Assembly: GCA_017547175.1 (NCBI GenBank)
Contig: JAFYQI010000002.1
Span: 81,722 to 145,721, forward strand
Direction of reading: 5' to 3'
DNA from: Alistipes sp.
GTDB taxonomy: Bacteria; Bacteroidota; Bacteroidia; Bacteroidales; Rikenellaceae
Length of the DNA: 64,000 bases
Shown here piece after piece: positions 24,773-34,183 of this stretch. Under the pieces are notes generated by a model. The model saw only the letters and a list, made by a program, of their open reading frames with translations, was not told the DNA's origin and ran no database searches. The translations under genes and the position numbers were made by a program. Within the stretch, counting starts at the first letter, position 1. Each line of letters begins with the position of its first letter.

Positions 24773-26011
24773 ATGTCAAAGCTTTACGATCTTTACCTCA
24801 AGTATAACTCGATATCAACCGACACCCGGCGCATTGCTCCGGGGTCGCTCTTTTTTGCTCTACGCGGCGCCTCTTTTGACGGCAATCGTTTTGCCGCTGA
24901 AGCACTCGAAAAGGGAGCAGCTGTAGCTATTGTCGATGATGAGTCGGTTGCCGTAGATGACCGTTATTATGTGGTTGATGATACGCTGAAAGCGTTACAA
25001 GAGTTGGCTCATGAACACCGCACCGCACTCGGCATTCCGATTCTTGCGATTGCAGGCTCGAACGGAAAGACAACTACAAAAGAGTTAATCAGTCGTGTAT
25101 TAGCCACCAAATTCAAGCTCTATGCCACGCAAGGAAACCTCAACAACCATATCGGTGTACCTCTCACCCTCCTTGCCATGAATCAAGCTACGGAGTTCGG
25201 CATCGTCGAAATGGGAGCCAGTGCTTGTCACGAAATTGCCCGTTTGTGTGAAATTGCCGATCCCGATTTCGGTATCCTGACCAATGTAGGACGCGCCCAT
25301 CTCGAAGGATTTGGCGGCAAAGAGGGGGTACGTCGAGGCAAAGGTGAATTATACGATTACCTTGCTCATTTTGAAGGAATTGCATTCGTTCGTACGGAGG
25401 ATAAGATCCTATACTCGATGGCAGAAGAGCGACCCTCATTGACCGTTGAAAGTTATTCGGAGGAGGTAGCCGAAGGGGTTGAACACCATCTCGAAGGAAC
25501 CTACAACCGCTACAACATAGCTGCAGCAGTGGCTATCGGTCGTTATTTTTGCATCGAAGAGGAGGCAATTCGTCATGCTATCGGCAGCTACCATCCCGAC
25601 AACAATCGATCGCAACGCGAAGAGCGCGCAAACAACACCCTCATCATCGATTGTTACAACGCCAATCCGTCGAGCATGCAGGCCTCAATCGAGAACTTCT
25701 TGAACGAAAAGCTGCAACAACGTGCCCAGAAGATCATGATCCTTGGAGACATGCGCGAGTTGGGTGCATGGTCCGAAGAGGAGCATTGTCGCATCATTCG
25801 CCTGGCCGCCTCCGATCCGACCACACGTCTGCTGTTCGTCGGTGAAGAGTTCGGCAAAGCATTAATTCGATGCGAGGATGTTACCGCCTCTCATTTCAAA
25901 GATTGCGAGACACTTCGTCAAGCACTACAGACAAATCCGATTAGCGATGCTCAAGTGCTGATCAAGGCCTCACGCGGTATCGGCCTGGAACGCATCCTGG
26001 ATCTACTATAG
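24773..26011 (+). CDS. murF: UDP-N-acetylmuramoyl-tripeptide-D-alanyl-D-alanine ligase
   Basis: A 412-residue cytosolic Mur ligase that adds D-Ala-D-Ala to UDP-MurNAc-tripeptide, the last soluble step of the peptidoglycan precursor. The ATP-binding loop GSNGKTTTKE is at about residues 94-103, followed by QGNLNNHIGVPLTLL, the MurF-specific stretch. EMGASACHEI and DCYNANPSSMQASI are the other family blocks. It lies 5 bp after manC and ends at a strong terminator. Confidence 0.94.
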   Translation: MSKLYDLYLKYNSISTDTRRIAPGSLFFALRGASFDGNRFAAEALEKGAAVAIVDDESVAVDDRYYVVDDTLKALQELAHEHRTALGIPILAIAGSNGKTTTKELISRVLATKFKLYATQGNLNNHIGVPLTLLAMNQATEFGIVEMGASACHEIARLCEIADPDFGILTNVGRAHLEGFGGKEGVRRGKGELYDYLAHFEGIAFVRTEDKILYSMAEERPSLTVESYSEEVAEGVEHHLEGTYNRYNIAAAVAIGRYFCIEEEAIRHAIGSYHPDNNRSQREERANNTLIIDCYNANPSSMQASIENFLNEKLQQRAQKIMILGDMRELGAWSEEEHCRIIRLAASDPTTRLLFVGEEFGKALIRCEDVTASHFKDCETLRQALQTNPISDAQVLIKASRGIGLERILDLL

Positions 26012-26030
26012 CTCTATCTCGAAAAAAATT

Positions 26031-26060
26031 AGCCCCGAATCTTCACGATTCGGGGCTTTT
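26031..26060. terminator. Terminator after murF
   Basis: A perfect 11-bp stem AGCCCCGAATC / GATTCGGGGCT with a 5-base loop, then TTTT on the plus strand, and AAAAAAA upstream, which gives a U-run in the other direction too. It lies 19 bp past the murF stop. Confidence 0.88.
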
Positions 26061-26086
26061 ATATACGCTATATGATTTTTTTTCGT

Positions 26087-26094
26087 TACATTTG
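26087..26094 (+). promoter_or_regulatory. -7 promoter box for the MazG-like gene
   Basis: TACATTTG matches TAnnTTTG and lies 48 bp before the start codon, just past the murF terminator. The preceding T-run covers the -33 area without a clear TTTG. Confidence 0.5.
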
Positions 26095-26142
26095 TTCGAT
26101 TATAAATAATCGAAACAAACAAATTAACTATTTCTATACGCT

Positions 26143-26469
26143 ATGACACTCAACGAATACCAAGAGCATGCACTCGAAACGGCCATCTATCCGGCCGAAA
26201 GTCGTATTATTTACCCCACGCTCGGTCTGACGGGCGAGGCCGGCGAGGTAGCCGACAAGGTAAAGAAAATCATCCGCGACAACCACAAAGAGTTTACCGC
26301 AGAGAAGAAGGCCGAAATCATGAAGGAGATCGGTGATGTACTGTGGTACTGCGCCACCCTCTCTCACGATTTGGGTTACACGCTCGACGAGGTCGCTCAG
26401 ACCAATGTCGATAAGCTTCGTTCGCGCATGGAGCGTTCGAAGATCACCGGTAGCGGCGATAATCGCTAA
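26143..26469 (+). CDS. MazG-like nucleotide pyrophosphohydrolase
   Basis: A 108-residue all-alpha NTP pyrophosphatase of the MazG superfamily, which hydrolyses nucleoside triphosphates to monophosphates, often as housekeeping of aberrant nucleotides. The metal-binding motifs are GLTGEAGEVADKVKK (E-x-x-E/D type) at about residues 26-40 and EIGDVLWYCATL at about residues 63-74. It is a single-domain form, much shorter than E. coli MazG. It is 45 bp upstream of the OPT transporter gene. Confidence 0.85.
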   Translation: MTLNEYQEHALETAIYPAESRIIYPTLGLTGEAGEVADKVKKIIRDNHKEFTAEKKAEIMKEIGDVLWYCATLSHDLGYTLDEVAQTNVDKLRSRMERSKITGSGDNR

Positions 26470-26514
26470 TAGCTCAACATATCCATTTCACTATCCATTC
26501 AATTCAACGAATTT

Positions 26515-28515
26515 ATGCAAGAACAACATAAAACATCCTTGCCCGAGAATGCCTATCGCGAGTTAAAGGCGGGCGAAAAATACGAACCCGTCATGCCGAC
26601 CAACTCCTCACCGAAGGAGATCACCCCCTATTCGGTGGGAATGGGTCTTTTGATGGCCATCATCTTCTCGGCTGCAGCTGCCTACCTCGGATTGAAGGTG
26701 GGTCAGGTTTTCGAGGCTGCCATTCCGATTGCCATCATTGCCGTAGGCGTTGGCTCGGTAATGGGCAAAAAAAACATGCTGGGACAGAACGTGATTATTC
26801 AGTCGATCGGTGCCTCGTCGGGTGTAATTGTGGCAGGTGCGATCTTCACCCTGCCGGCCCTCTACATCCTGGGACTTGAGGCTGCCTTCTGGCAGGTATT
26901 CCTCTCGTCGCTCTTCGGAGGTCTGCTCGGTATCGTACTGCTGATTCCCTTCCGCAAATACTTCGTCAAGGAGATGCATGGCAAATACCCCTTCCCCGAG
27001 GCTACTGCTACGACCGAGGTACTTATTTCGGGCGAAAAGGGCGGCAATCAGGCTAAACTGTTGGCTGTAGCCGGTCTGGTTGGTGGATTGTATGATTTCG
27101 TAGTGGGTACGTTCGGCTTGTGGGTCGATACCATCTCGACACGCATCACCGAGTGGGGTGCGATGGCCGCCGATAAATTCAAGGTAGTCTTCTCGCTCAA
27201 CACTTCGGCTGCCGTATTGGGTCTGGGTTACATCATCGGTCTGAAGTATGCCCTCATCATCACGGCCGGTTCGTGCCTCGTATGGTTTATCATCGTACCG
27301 CTTATCGGCTCGCTGACCGGTGCTATTGATCCTGCAACGATGGCCTCGATTCTCGGTGTGTCGAATGAGCAACTGCTGGCTAATCCCGAGCAGCTCTTCA
27401 CGGCCGAAAACCTCTTCCAATTCATTGGCAAGCCCCTCGGTATCGGCGGTATTGCCATGGCCGGTATCATCGGTATCTGCCGCCAGGCAGGTATCATCCG
27501 CCAGGCAGTCGGTCTGGCTGTATCGGAGTTGGGTGGCAAGAAGGATTCGGCTGCAGTTCCCGAGCGCACACAGCACGACTTGACGATGAAGACCATCCTG
27601 ACGATTCTCTGCGCTACGCTGATCTGCGTGCTCGTCTTCTTCCAGTTTGGTCTGTTGGATAATTGGCTGCAAACGATTGTAGCGCTTCTGATCGTCTTTG
27701 TAATCGCCTTCCTCTTTACGACCGTAGCTGCTAACGCCATCGCCATTGTCGGTTCGAACCCCGTATCGGGTATGACCCTCATGACGCTGATCCTTTCGTC
27801 GCTCGTATTGGTGAGCGTCGGTCTGAACGGTACGGCCGGCATGACAGCAGCCCTCGTTATTGGTGGCGTAGTCTGCACAGCTCTTTCGATGGCCGGTGGT
27901 TTTATCACCGACCTCAAGATTGGTTATTGGCTCGGTACGACCCCCAAGAAGCAGGAGGCCTGGAAGTTCCTCGGCACGCTCGTATCGGCCGCCACGGTTG
28001 CCGGTGTGATGATCGTGCTGAACAAGGCCTACGGCTTTGTAGGCGAGAACGCTCTCGTAGCACCCCAGGCTAATGCCATGGCTGCAGTGATTCAGCCCTT
28101 GATGACGGGTGGTCAGACCCCCTGGATGCTCTACTTCTGTGGTGCAGCACTGGCGCTTGTATTGACCGCCATTGGCGTTCCCGCCCTGGCCTTTGCCCTC
28201 GGTATGTTTATTCCAATGAGCCTCAACGCTCCGCTCGTAGTGGGTGGTTTGGTAGCGTGGTTCATCTCGACCCGTTCGAAAGATGCTGCTACGAACAAGG
28301 CTCGTTTCGACCGTGGTACGCTCATTGCCTCAGGTTTTATCGCCGGTGGCGCGCTAATGGGTGTAGTAAGTGCCATTCTCAAGTTCGCCAACGTGGATTG
28401 GTATATCGCCTCGTGGGCAGCATCGAAGGGTGCCGAGTGGACCGGTCTGGCTATGTATGTGGCAATTATCGCCTACTTTGCATGGCACTCGCTGAAGGCC
28501 AAAAAAGAGGAATAG
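26515..28515 (+). CDS. OPT family oligopeptide transporter
   Basis: A 666-residue inner-membrane transporter of the OPT family with about 15 hydrophobic segments. The N-terminal block PYSVGMGLLMAIIFSAAAAYLGLK-VGQVFEAAIP and the later NPVSGMTLMTLI are typical of the bacterial branch. OPT proteins import small peptides by proton symport; some carry metal chelates. The tripeptidase pepT follows 34 bp downstream, which supports peptide import followed by hydrolysis in the cytosol. Confidence 0.88.
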   Translation: MQEQHKTSLPENAYRELKAGEKYEPVMPTNSSPKEITPYSVGMGLLMAIIFSAAAAYLGLKVGQVFEAAIPIAIIAVGVGSVMGKKNMLGQNVIIQSIGASSGVIVAGAIFTLPALYILGLEAAFWQVFLSSLFGGLLGIVLLIPFRKYFVKEMHGKYPFPEATATTEVLISGEKGGNQAKLLAVAGLVGGLYDFVVGTFGLWVDTISTRITEWGAMAADKFKVVFSLNTSAAVLGLGYIIGLKYALIITAGSCLVWFIIVPLIGSLTGAIDPATMASILGVSNEQLLANPEQLFTAENLFQFIGKPLGIGGIAMAGIIGICRQAGIIRQAVGLAVSELGGKKDSAAVPERTQHDLTMKTILTILCATLICVLVFFQFGLLDNWLQTIVALLIVFVIAFLFTTVAANAIAIVGSNPVSGMTLMTLILSSLVLVSVGLNGTAGMTAALVIGGVVCTALSMAGGFITDLKIGYWLGTTPKKQEAWKFLGTLVSAATVAGVMIVLNKAYGFVGENALVAPQANAMAAVIQPLMTGGQTPWMLYFCGAALALVLTAIGVPALAFALGMFIPMSLNAPLVVGGLVAWFISTRSKDAATNKARFDRGTLIASGFIAGGALMGVVSAILKFANVDWYIASWAASKGAEWTGLAMYVAIIAYFAWHSLKAKKEE

Positions 28516-28549
28516 ATCCCCAGTTAATATGATTTAGCATTTTGTAATT

Positions 28550-29767
28550 ATGACACTATTAGAGCGTTTCTTAAAATATGTTTCGTTCGATACGCAGTCG
28601 GACGAAAGCAGCGAAAGCTTCCCCTCGACAGATAAGCAAAAGGTGCTTTTGCAGGCCCTCAAAGAGGAGATGGAGACTCTAGGCATGACCGAGGTCACGA
28701 TGGACAAATACGGCTACGTGATGGGTACGATTCCCGCCTCCAAGGGGTGTGAAATGGCACCCGTAATCGGCTTCATCGCCCACGTGGACACGGCTCCCGA
28801 CATGAGTGGTGCAAACGTCAAGCCCCACATCATCGAGTGCTACGACGGCGCAGACATCAAGCTCAACGCCGCCCTCACGATGCGCGTGGAGGAGTTCCCC
28901 GAATTGGCCTTCTTCAAGGGCCACACACTCATCCATACCGACGGCACAACGCTGCTCGGCGCCGATGACAAGGCAGGTGTTGCGGAGATCATGACCGCAG
29001 CGGAGTACCTGATGAGCCATCCTGAGCTCAAACACGGCAAGATCCGCATCGGCTTTACGCCTGATGAGGAGATTGGTCGCGGTGTCGACTTCTTTGATGT
29101 AGCTGCTTTTGGTGCCGACTTTGCCTACACGGTGGATGGTGGTATGGAGGGCGAACTGGAGTACGAGAACTTCAACGCTGCATCAGCTAAAGTCGAGATT
29201 CAGGGGCGCAACGTACACCCCGGCTACGCGAAGAACAAGATGATCAACGCCATTGAGGTTGCAGGTGAATTTATGCAACTGCTGCCCACCTGGGAGCGTC
29301 CCGAGCACACCGAGGGTTACGAAGGCTTCTTCCACTGCGTAGGCATGAGCGGTACGGTCGAGAAGGCCCAACTTAGCTACATCATTCGCGACCACGACGC
29401 TGACCGTTTCGAACAACGCAAGCGCTTCATCTGGTCGGCCATGGATTTCATCCGTGCCAAGCACGGCGGAGAGGTGATCAACGTCACGCTCAAGGACCAA
29501 TATTACAACATGCAGAAGATGGTGGCTCCCCACCCGCAGGTGATCGAGCGCGCCATTGAGGCGATGGAGCAAGCCGACGTAAAACCCCTCGTACGTCCGA
29601 TTCGTGGCGGCACAGACGGTGCTCGTCTCTCGTTTATGGGTCTTCCCTGCCCCAACCTCTTCACGGGCGGCATGAACTTCCACGGCAAGTTTGAGTATTG
29701 CTCATTGACAACCATGCAGAAAGCCCAACAGGTGATCCTCAACCTGGCTCAGTTGTGGGCTAAATAA
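28550..29767 (+). CDS. pepT: Peptidase T (tripeptidase)
   Basis: A 405-residue cytosolic M20-family zinc peptidase that releases the N-terminal residue of tripeptides. Metal and catalytic blocks are HVDTAPDMSG (about residues 78-87), DGTTLLGADDKAGVAEI (about 137-153), TPDEEIGRG (about 173-181), the catalytic Glu pair, and a late His in GGMNFHGKFE. Length and order match PepT. It sits between the OPT transporter and nadE with short gaps (34 and 15 bp) on the same strand. Confidence 0.94.
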   Translation: MTLLERFLKYVSFDTQSDESSESFPSTDKQKVLLQALKEEMETLGMTEVTMDKYGYVMGTIPASKGCEMAPVIGFIAHVDTAPDMSGANVKPHIIECYDGADIKLNAALTMRVEEFPELAFFKGHTLIHTDGTTLLGADDKAGVAEIMTAAEYLMSHPELKHGKIRIGFTPDEEIGRGVDFFDVAAFGADFAYTVDGGMEGELEYENFNAASAKVEIQGRNVHPGYAKNKMINAIEVAGEFMQLLPTWERPEHTEGYEGFFHCVGMSGTVEKAQLSYIIRDHDADRFEQRKRFIWSAMDFIRAKHGGEVINVTLKDQYYNMQKMVAPHPQVIERAIEAMEQADVKPLVRPIRGGTDGARLSFMGLPCPNLFTGGMNFHGKFEYCSLTTMQKAQQVILNLAQLWAK

Positions 29768-29782
29768 TAAAAAAGTGCAACC

Positions 29783-31705
29783 ATGAATCAATATGGTTTT
29801 TTGAAGGTCGCAGCCGCCGTTCCGCATGTCGAGGTTGCCGATTGTGATTTCAACACCTCGCGCATCCTCGCCCTGATGGAGGAGGCAGCCGGTCGCGGTG
29901 TAGAGATCATTGCCTTTCCGGAGCTCTCGCTCACAGCTTATACGTGTGGCGATTTGATGCTCCAACCTACTCTGCTCAACGGTGCTGAGGAGGCCCTCTC
30001 GCGCCTCATTAAAAAGAGTCGCAAACTTCCATTGGTGGGTATCGTCGGTGCGCCCCTGCGACACGGCTCTGCCATCTACAACTGCGCCGTGGTCTTCTCG
30101 CAGGGCAAGGTGCTCGGTATCGTACCGAAGAGCTACATCCCCGACTACTCGGAATTCTACGAAAACCGTGTATTCACATCGGGTGCCGGTATTACGGATG
30201 AGCAAATCCGTGTAGGTGACCACGACTGTGACTTCGGTGTAGATCTCACGTTTGAGGTAAACGGCGTAGAGTTTGGTGTCGAAATTTGCGAGGATCTTTG
30301 GGTAGCACAGCAGCCCTCTTCGCAGTTGGCGTTGGATGGCGCAAAGGTGATCTTCAACCTCTCGGCGTCGCCCGAGGCGGTGGGAAAGCATGCCTATTTG
30401 CGTCAACTGGTGATTCAACAGTCGGCACGCACCCTATCGGCCTATGTCTACACCTCGGCCGGCTTTGGTGAGTCGTCGAGCGACTTGGTATTTGCAGGCA
30501 AGGCCTTTATCGCCGAGAGCGGCCACCTGATGGCCGAGACGGAGCGTTTTTCGTTGGAGGAGAAGCTGATCGTTGCCGATGTAGATATTGAATTGTTGGA
30601 GTTCCAGCGTCAGCGCAACACCTCGTTCCGCGTCAATGAGTCAGGCTCAGAAAATACGGTAATCGAGATGGAGGTTCCTGAAGCGCTGCAAAGTGCCTCG
30701 CTTGACCGTATGATCAACCCATACCCCTTCCTGCCCGTGGCCGAGGAACAAGAGGTTTGCTTCGAAGAGATGTTCGAGATTCAGTCGCACGGTCTGGCCA
30801 AGCGCATGCGCCATACAGGATCGAAGTGTGCCGTCATCGGTATCTCTGGCGGTCTGGATTCGACCCTCGCCCTGCTGGGTATCGTGCGCACCTTCGACAA
30901 GCTTGGGCTTGACCGCAAAGGTATCTATGGCGTCACAATGCCTGGCTTCGGAACCACCGACCGTACCTATCACAACGCAGTGGAACTGATGCAACTTTTG
31001 GGCATTTCGAGCCTCGAGATTCCGATTCGCGAGGCCTGCCTACAGCACTTCCGCGACATTGGCATTGACCCCAATGACCACTCGGCCGCCTATGAAAATG
31101 CACAGGCTCGCGAGCGTACGCAAATTTTGATGGACTTGGCTAACAAGCTGGGAGGTTTAGTCATCGGCACGGGCGATTTGAGTGAATTGGCACTCGGTTG
31201 GGCCACCTACAACGGCGACCAGATGTCAATGTATGGCATCAACGCCTCGATTCCCAAGACACTCGTCCGAAAACTCGTCATGTGGGCAGCCTCAAAAGCC
31301 AAGACAACGCGTGTGGCCGAGATTCTGCGCGATGTAGTAGCCACCCCCGTCAGCCCCGAATTGTTACCGGCTAACGACGAGGGGACAATTGCCCAGAAGA
31401 CGGAGGATCTGGTCGGTCCCTACGAGTTGCACGACTTCTTCCTCTACCACTTCATCAATTCGGGTTATGCGCCCGAGAAGATTCTCTACATGGCTGAATG
31501 TGCCTTTGCAGGCGAATATGATCGCGCGACGATTCTGCGTTGGCTTAAGGTCTTCTTCCGCCGCTTCTTCTCGCAGCAGTTCAAACGTTCGGCGATGCCT
31601 GACGGCCCGAAGGTGGGACTTGTTTCACTCTCACCACGTGGCGATTGGCGCATGCCTTCCGATGCCTCGGCCCGTATGTGGCTCAACGAATTGGAAAAAT
31701 TGTAA
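29783..31705 (+). CDS. nadE: Glutamine-dependent NAD+ synthase
   Basis: A 640-residue cytosolic enzyme that amidates nicotinate adenine dinucleotide to NAD+ with ammonia from glutamine. The N-terminal nitrilase-type glutaminase shows the Glu-Lys-Cys triad in FPELSLTAY, VPKSYIPDYSEFYE and GVEICEDLW. The C-terminal synthetase has the PP-loop GISGGLDSTLALLG (about residues 353-366) and GTGDLSELALGW. The length matches the two-domain glutamine-dependent form. It starts 15 bp after pepT. Confidence 0.95.
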   Translation: MNQYGFLKVAAAVPHVEVADCDFNTSRILALMEEAAGRGVEIIAFPELSLTAYTCGDLMLQPTLLNGAEEALSRLIKKSRKLPLVGIVGAPLRHGSAIYNCAVVFSQGKVLGIVPKSYIPDYSEFYENRVFTSGAGITDEQIRVGDHDCDFGVDLTFEVNGVEFGVEICEDLWVAQQPSSQLALDGAKVIFNLSASPEAVGKHAYLRQLVIQQSARTLSAYVYTSAGFGESSSDLVFAGKAFIAESGHLMAETERFSLEEKLIVADVDIELLEFQRQRNTSFRVNESGSENTVIEMEVPEALQSASLDRMINPYPFLPVAEEQEVCFEEMFEIQSHGLAKRMRHTGSKCAVIGISGGLDSTLALLGIVRTFDKLGLDRKGIYGVTMPGFGTTDRTYHNAVELMQLLGISSLEIPIREACLQHFRDIGIDPNDHSAAYENAQARERTQILMDLANKLGGLVIGTGDLSELALGWATYNGDQMSMYGINASIPKTLVRKLVMWAASKAKTTRVAEILRDVVATPVSPELLPANDEGTIAQKTEDLVGPYELHDFFLYHFINSGYAPEKILYMAECAFAGEYDRATILRWLKVFFRRFFSQQFKRSAMPDGPKVGLVSLSPRGDWRMPSDASARMWLNELEKL

Positions 31706-31726
31706 CAAACTTTAAAACACAATAAC

Positions 31727-32344
31727 ATGAAGAAAATATTGTTTGCAATGGTTGCCCTCGTAGCAACTATATCGACTGCTTCAGCTCAGTCGTGGGGTGA
31801 TTTGCTGAAACAGGTAGCAGGCTCGGCCATTACCGAGATTGCAGACCAGGTCACCAATGGTGCTCTTTCTGACGCCGCACTCAACGGAACGTGGAGTTAC
31901 AAACAGCCTGCCGTTAAATTTGAAGGCGACAACCTGCTCTCCACGCTTGGCGGATCGGCCATCGAATCGAGTGTAACGACTCGCTTGGAGAAGGCCTACA
32001 CCTTTATCGGCATTAAAGAGGGTGCTGCCACGTTCACATTCAACGAGGATAACACCTTCACGGCATCGCTTGGTTTGGCGAAAAACCTGAGCGGCACGTA
32101 TGAGTTCAACACCGAGACCCACCAGATTACGCTCCAATTTTCAAACACGGGGCTGCTGAAAAATTTCGGTACCATGTCAGGTTACGCCTACATTTCGGGT
32201 AAGGAACTCAAGTTGGTCTTCCCGGTTACGAAACTCGTGAACATGATTCGTACGCTCGGATCGAAAATTTCATACCTGAACACGATTACCACGCTGCTGG
32301 AGAATTACGAAAACGTATATCTCGGCTTTGGCTTTGCAAAGTAG
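31727..32344 (+). CDS. DUF4923-like exported protein
   Basis: A 205-residue protein with a signal peptide (MKKILFAMVALVATISTASAQ). The body starts SWGDLLKQVAGSAITEIADQ and includes ALNGTWSYKQPAVKFEGDNLLSTLGG. This resembles the DUF4923 family of Bacteroidota, periplasmic or outer-membrane-associated beta-sandwich proteins of unknown function. No catalytic motif is seen. It follows nadE by 21 bp, so it may be co-transcribed, and a strong terminator follows. Confidence 0.75.
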   Translation: MKKILFAMVALVATISTASAQSWGDLLKQVAGSAITEIADQVTNGALSDAALNGTWSYKQPAVKFEGDNLLSTLGGSAIESSVTTRLEKAYTFIGIKEGAATFTFNEDNTFTASLGLAKNLSGTYEFNTETHQITLQFSNTGLLKNFGTMSGYAYISGKELKLVFPVTKLVNMIRTLGSKISYLNTITTLLENYENVYLGFGFAK

Positions 32345-32367
32345 TCGACATGGAATATCCTATACGA

Positions 32368-32405
32368 AAAAGCCTGCTTGACAAGATTTTGTCGGGCAGG
32401 CTTTT
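32368..32405 (+). terminator. Terminator after the DUF4923 gene
   Basis: A 17-bp stem with two G-T pairs (AAAAGCCTGCTTGACAA with TTGTCGGGCAGGCTTTT) and a 4-base loop lies 23 bp past the stop codon. The A/T ends provide the U-rich tail. Confidence 0.85.
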
Positions 32406-32432
32406 GTCTTTGTCTGTAAATTATTATCTTTG
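32403..32432 (+). promoter_or_regulatory. Promoter of the DUF5060 glycosidase gene
   Basis: TTTG (32403-32406), an 18-bp spacer and TATCTTTG (32425-32432) match the Bacteroidota promoter. It lies 24 bp before the start codon and overlaps the right arm of the preceding terminator. Confidence 0.65.
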
Positions 32433-32456
32433 AGCTAAACATTTACACCTAAAACT

Positions 32457-34055
32457 ATGAGATACCTACTCACTACATTGCTGCTACTGTCAGCAGTTGC
32501 ACTTCAGGCACAAAACACCGTAGAGAAATGGGGCTGTGCAGAAATCACTTTTACGCATGTCACCTCCGGGAATCCCTTTGATGTAACACTGGAGGCCACG
32601 TTCACGAATGGCGACAAGCACCTGACTGTCCGTGGTTTCTACGATGGCGACAATACCTATCGCATTCGTTTTATGCCTACCGAGGTGGGTACCTGGAGCT
32701 ATTCCACACGCAGCTCGGCTCGTGCCTTGAATCGCCAAAAAGGTACAATTATAGCCACCGAACCAACGGAGAAGAATCACGGTCCCGTGACCACCGAGGG
32801 GTTGGGCTTCCGCTATGCCGATGGAACGACCTACCACCCCTTCGGTACGACGACCTACGCACTCTCGCTCTTCCGTCCCGAAATTCAGGAGCAGACCCTA
32901 CAATCGCTCGCCAAGACGGGCTTCAACAAGACCCGCTTCTGCATCCTGCCGAAGGACTATCCCACGACACACGACGCTCCCACCCTCTTCCCGTTCGAGA
33001 TGATTTCGAAGTCGGTCGATGCAGAGGGTAAGACAGTCTATGAGTGGGACTTCACGCGTCCCAACCCGACCTTCTTCCAGAATGTGGATCGCCGCATCCT
33101 CGATCTGCAAAAGTTGGGCATCGAGGCTGATCTGATCCTCTTTCACCCCTACGACAAAGGTGTTTGGGGCTTTGACCGTATGGGCGAGGAGTTTGATCGT
33201 AAATACCTGGAATACCTCGTTGCACGCGTAGGCAGTTACCGCAATGTTTGGTGGTCGCTGGCCAATGAGTGGGACTTGGTGCGTACGAAAAAGTACGAGG
33301 ATTGGAAGACGCTCACCGAGATCGTAGTTAAGGCAGATCCCTACCGCCATCTCTGCTCGATTCACGGTGGCTCGGCAGTCTATTACGATTACCACCTACC
33401 CGAATACACCCATGTAAGTTTCCAAGACGAGGGGCCGCTCTATACAATGACTGCAGCCGGTACCATGCGCCAAATCTTCCGCAAACCGGTCATTGCCGAC
33501 GAGATTGGTTATGAGGGAAATACCGCCATGCGTTGGGCACGTTGGAGCCCGCAGTTCATGACCCATCTGGTGATGAACGGCATCATGGGCGGTATCTACG
33601 TCACGCACGGTGAATGCTATCGCGACACCTCGCGCGAGGATTGGGTCTATTGGTCGGATGGCAGCGTGCTGCGTGGCGAGAGCTGGCGCCGAATCGCTTT
33701 CCTGCGAAAACTGGTCGAGGAGGCTCCGAACCCGATTCGTCCGGCCGACATCAGTCGCGATGAGCAGACCTCCACAGCCGGTGAGGGCTACTTCTTCGTC
33801 TATCTGGGTCAACAGATTTTGCGCGATTGGGTCTTTAACCTACCCGACTCAAATTCGCACTTCAAGCGCATCCAAGAGGGCGACCATTTCCGTGTCGAGA
33901 TCATCAACCTGTGGGATATGACCATCGAGGAATGCCCGACTATCTTCGAAGCCACCGAGCGCATCAACTACCGACATTATGACAAGGGGCATCGCATGGT
34001 GCAACTTCCCGAAGCACCCTATCTACTCCTTCGCATTACAAAGGTAGCACGTTGA
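32457..34055 (+). CDS. Secreted glycoside hydrolase with DUF5060 and TIM-barrel (DUF4038/DUF5605-like)
   Basis: A 532-residue secreted protein (signal peptide ending LQAQ). Residues about 20-100 form the DUF5060 beta-sandwich (EKWGCAEITFTH, MPTEVGTWSYSTRSS). A TIM-barrel hydrolase follows to about residue 430: FGTTTYALSLFRPE, LQSLAKTGFNKTRFCIL, ADLILFHPYDKG, the likely acid/base Glu in SLANEWD, and the likely nucleophile Glu in VIADEIGYEG. A C-terminal beta-rich domain like DUF5605 ends the protein. This architecture occurs in Bacteroidota enzymes for plant glycans. The substrate is unknown here. It is a single-gene unit with its own promoter and terminator, away from the pectin operon. Confidence 0.8.
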   Translation: MRYLLTTLLLLSAVALQAQNTVEKWGCAEITFTHVTSGNPFDVTLEATFTNGDKHLTVRGFYDGDNTYRIRFMPTEVGTWSYSTRSSARALNRQKGTIIATEPTEKNHGPVTTEGLGFRYADGTTYHPFGTTTYALSLFRPEIQEQTLQSLAKTGFNKTRFCILPKDYPTTHDAPTLFPFEMISKSVDAEGKTVYEWDFTRPNPTFFQNVDRRILDLQKLGIEADLILFHPYDKGVWGFDRMGEEFDRKYLEYLVARVGSYRNVWWSLANEWDLVRTKKYEDWKTLTEIVVKADPYRHLCSIHGGSAVYYDYHLPEYTHVSFQDEGPLYTMTAAGTMRQIFRKPVIADEIGYEGNTAMRWARWSPQFMTHLVMNGIMGGIYVTHGECYRDTSREDWVYWSDGSVLRGESWRRIAFLRKLVEEAPNPIRPADISRDEQTSTAGEGYFFVYLGQQILRDWVFNLPDSNSHFKRIQEGDHFRVEIINLWDMTIEECPTIFEATERINYRHYDKGHRMVQLPEAPYLLLRITKVAR

Positions 34056-34111
34056 TCGTATGACGCAGGAAAGGATAGTCACTCCAAGCTCTGCATCCAA
34101 CGCATAACAAA

Positions 34112-34142
34112 AGCGGGAGACAACGTATGATTGTCTCCCGCT
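34112..34142. terminator. Bidirectional terminator between the DUF5060 and OstA-like genes
   Basis: A perfect 12-bp stem AGCGGGAGACAA / TTGTCTCCCGCT with a 7-base loop. Plus-strand reading gives CTTTTT after it and minus-strand reading gives TTTT, so it can serve both converging genes. Confidence 0.85.
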
Positions 34143-34183
34143 CTTTTTATTGCATGGCCGAAACTCGGCTCTATCATCTCGTT

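Noticed and set aside
26608..27672. Long open frame antisense to the OPT transporter gene (about 354 codons)
   Set aside because: It mirrors the codon bias of the real gene, has no known motif, and the plus-strand frame is a clear OPT transporter.
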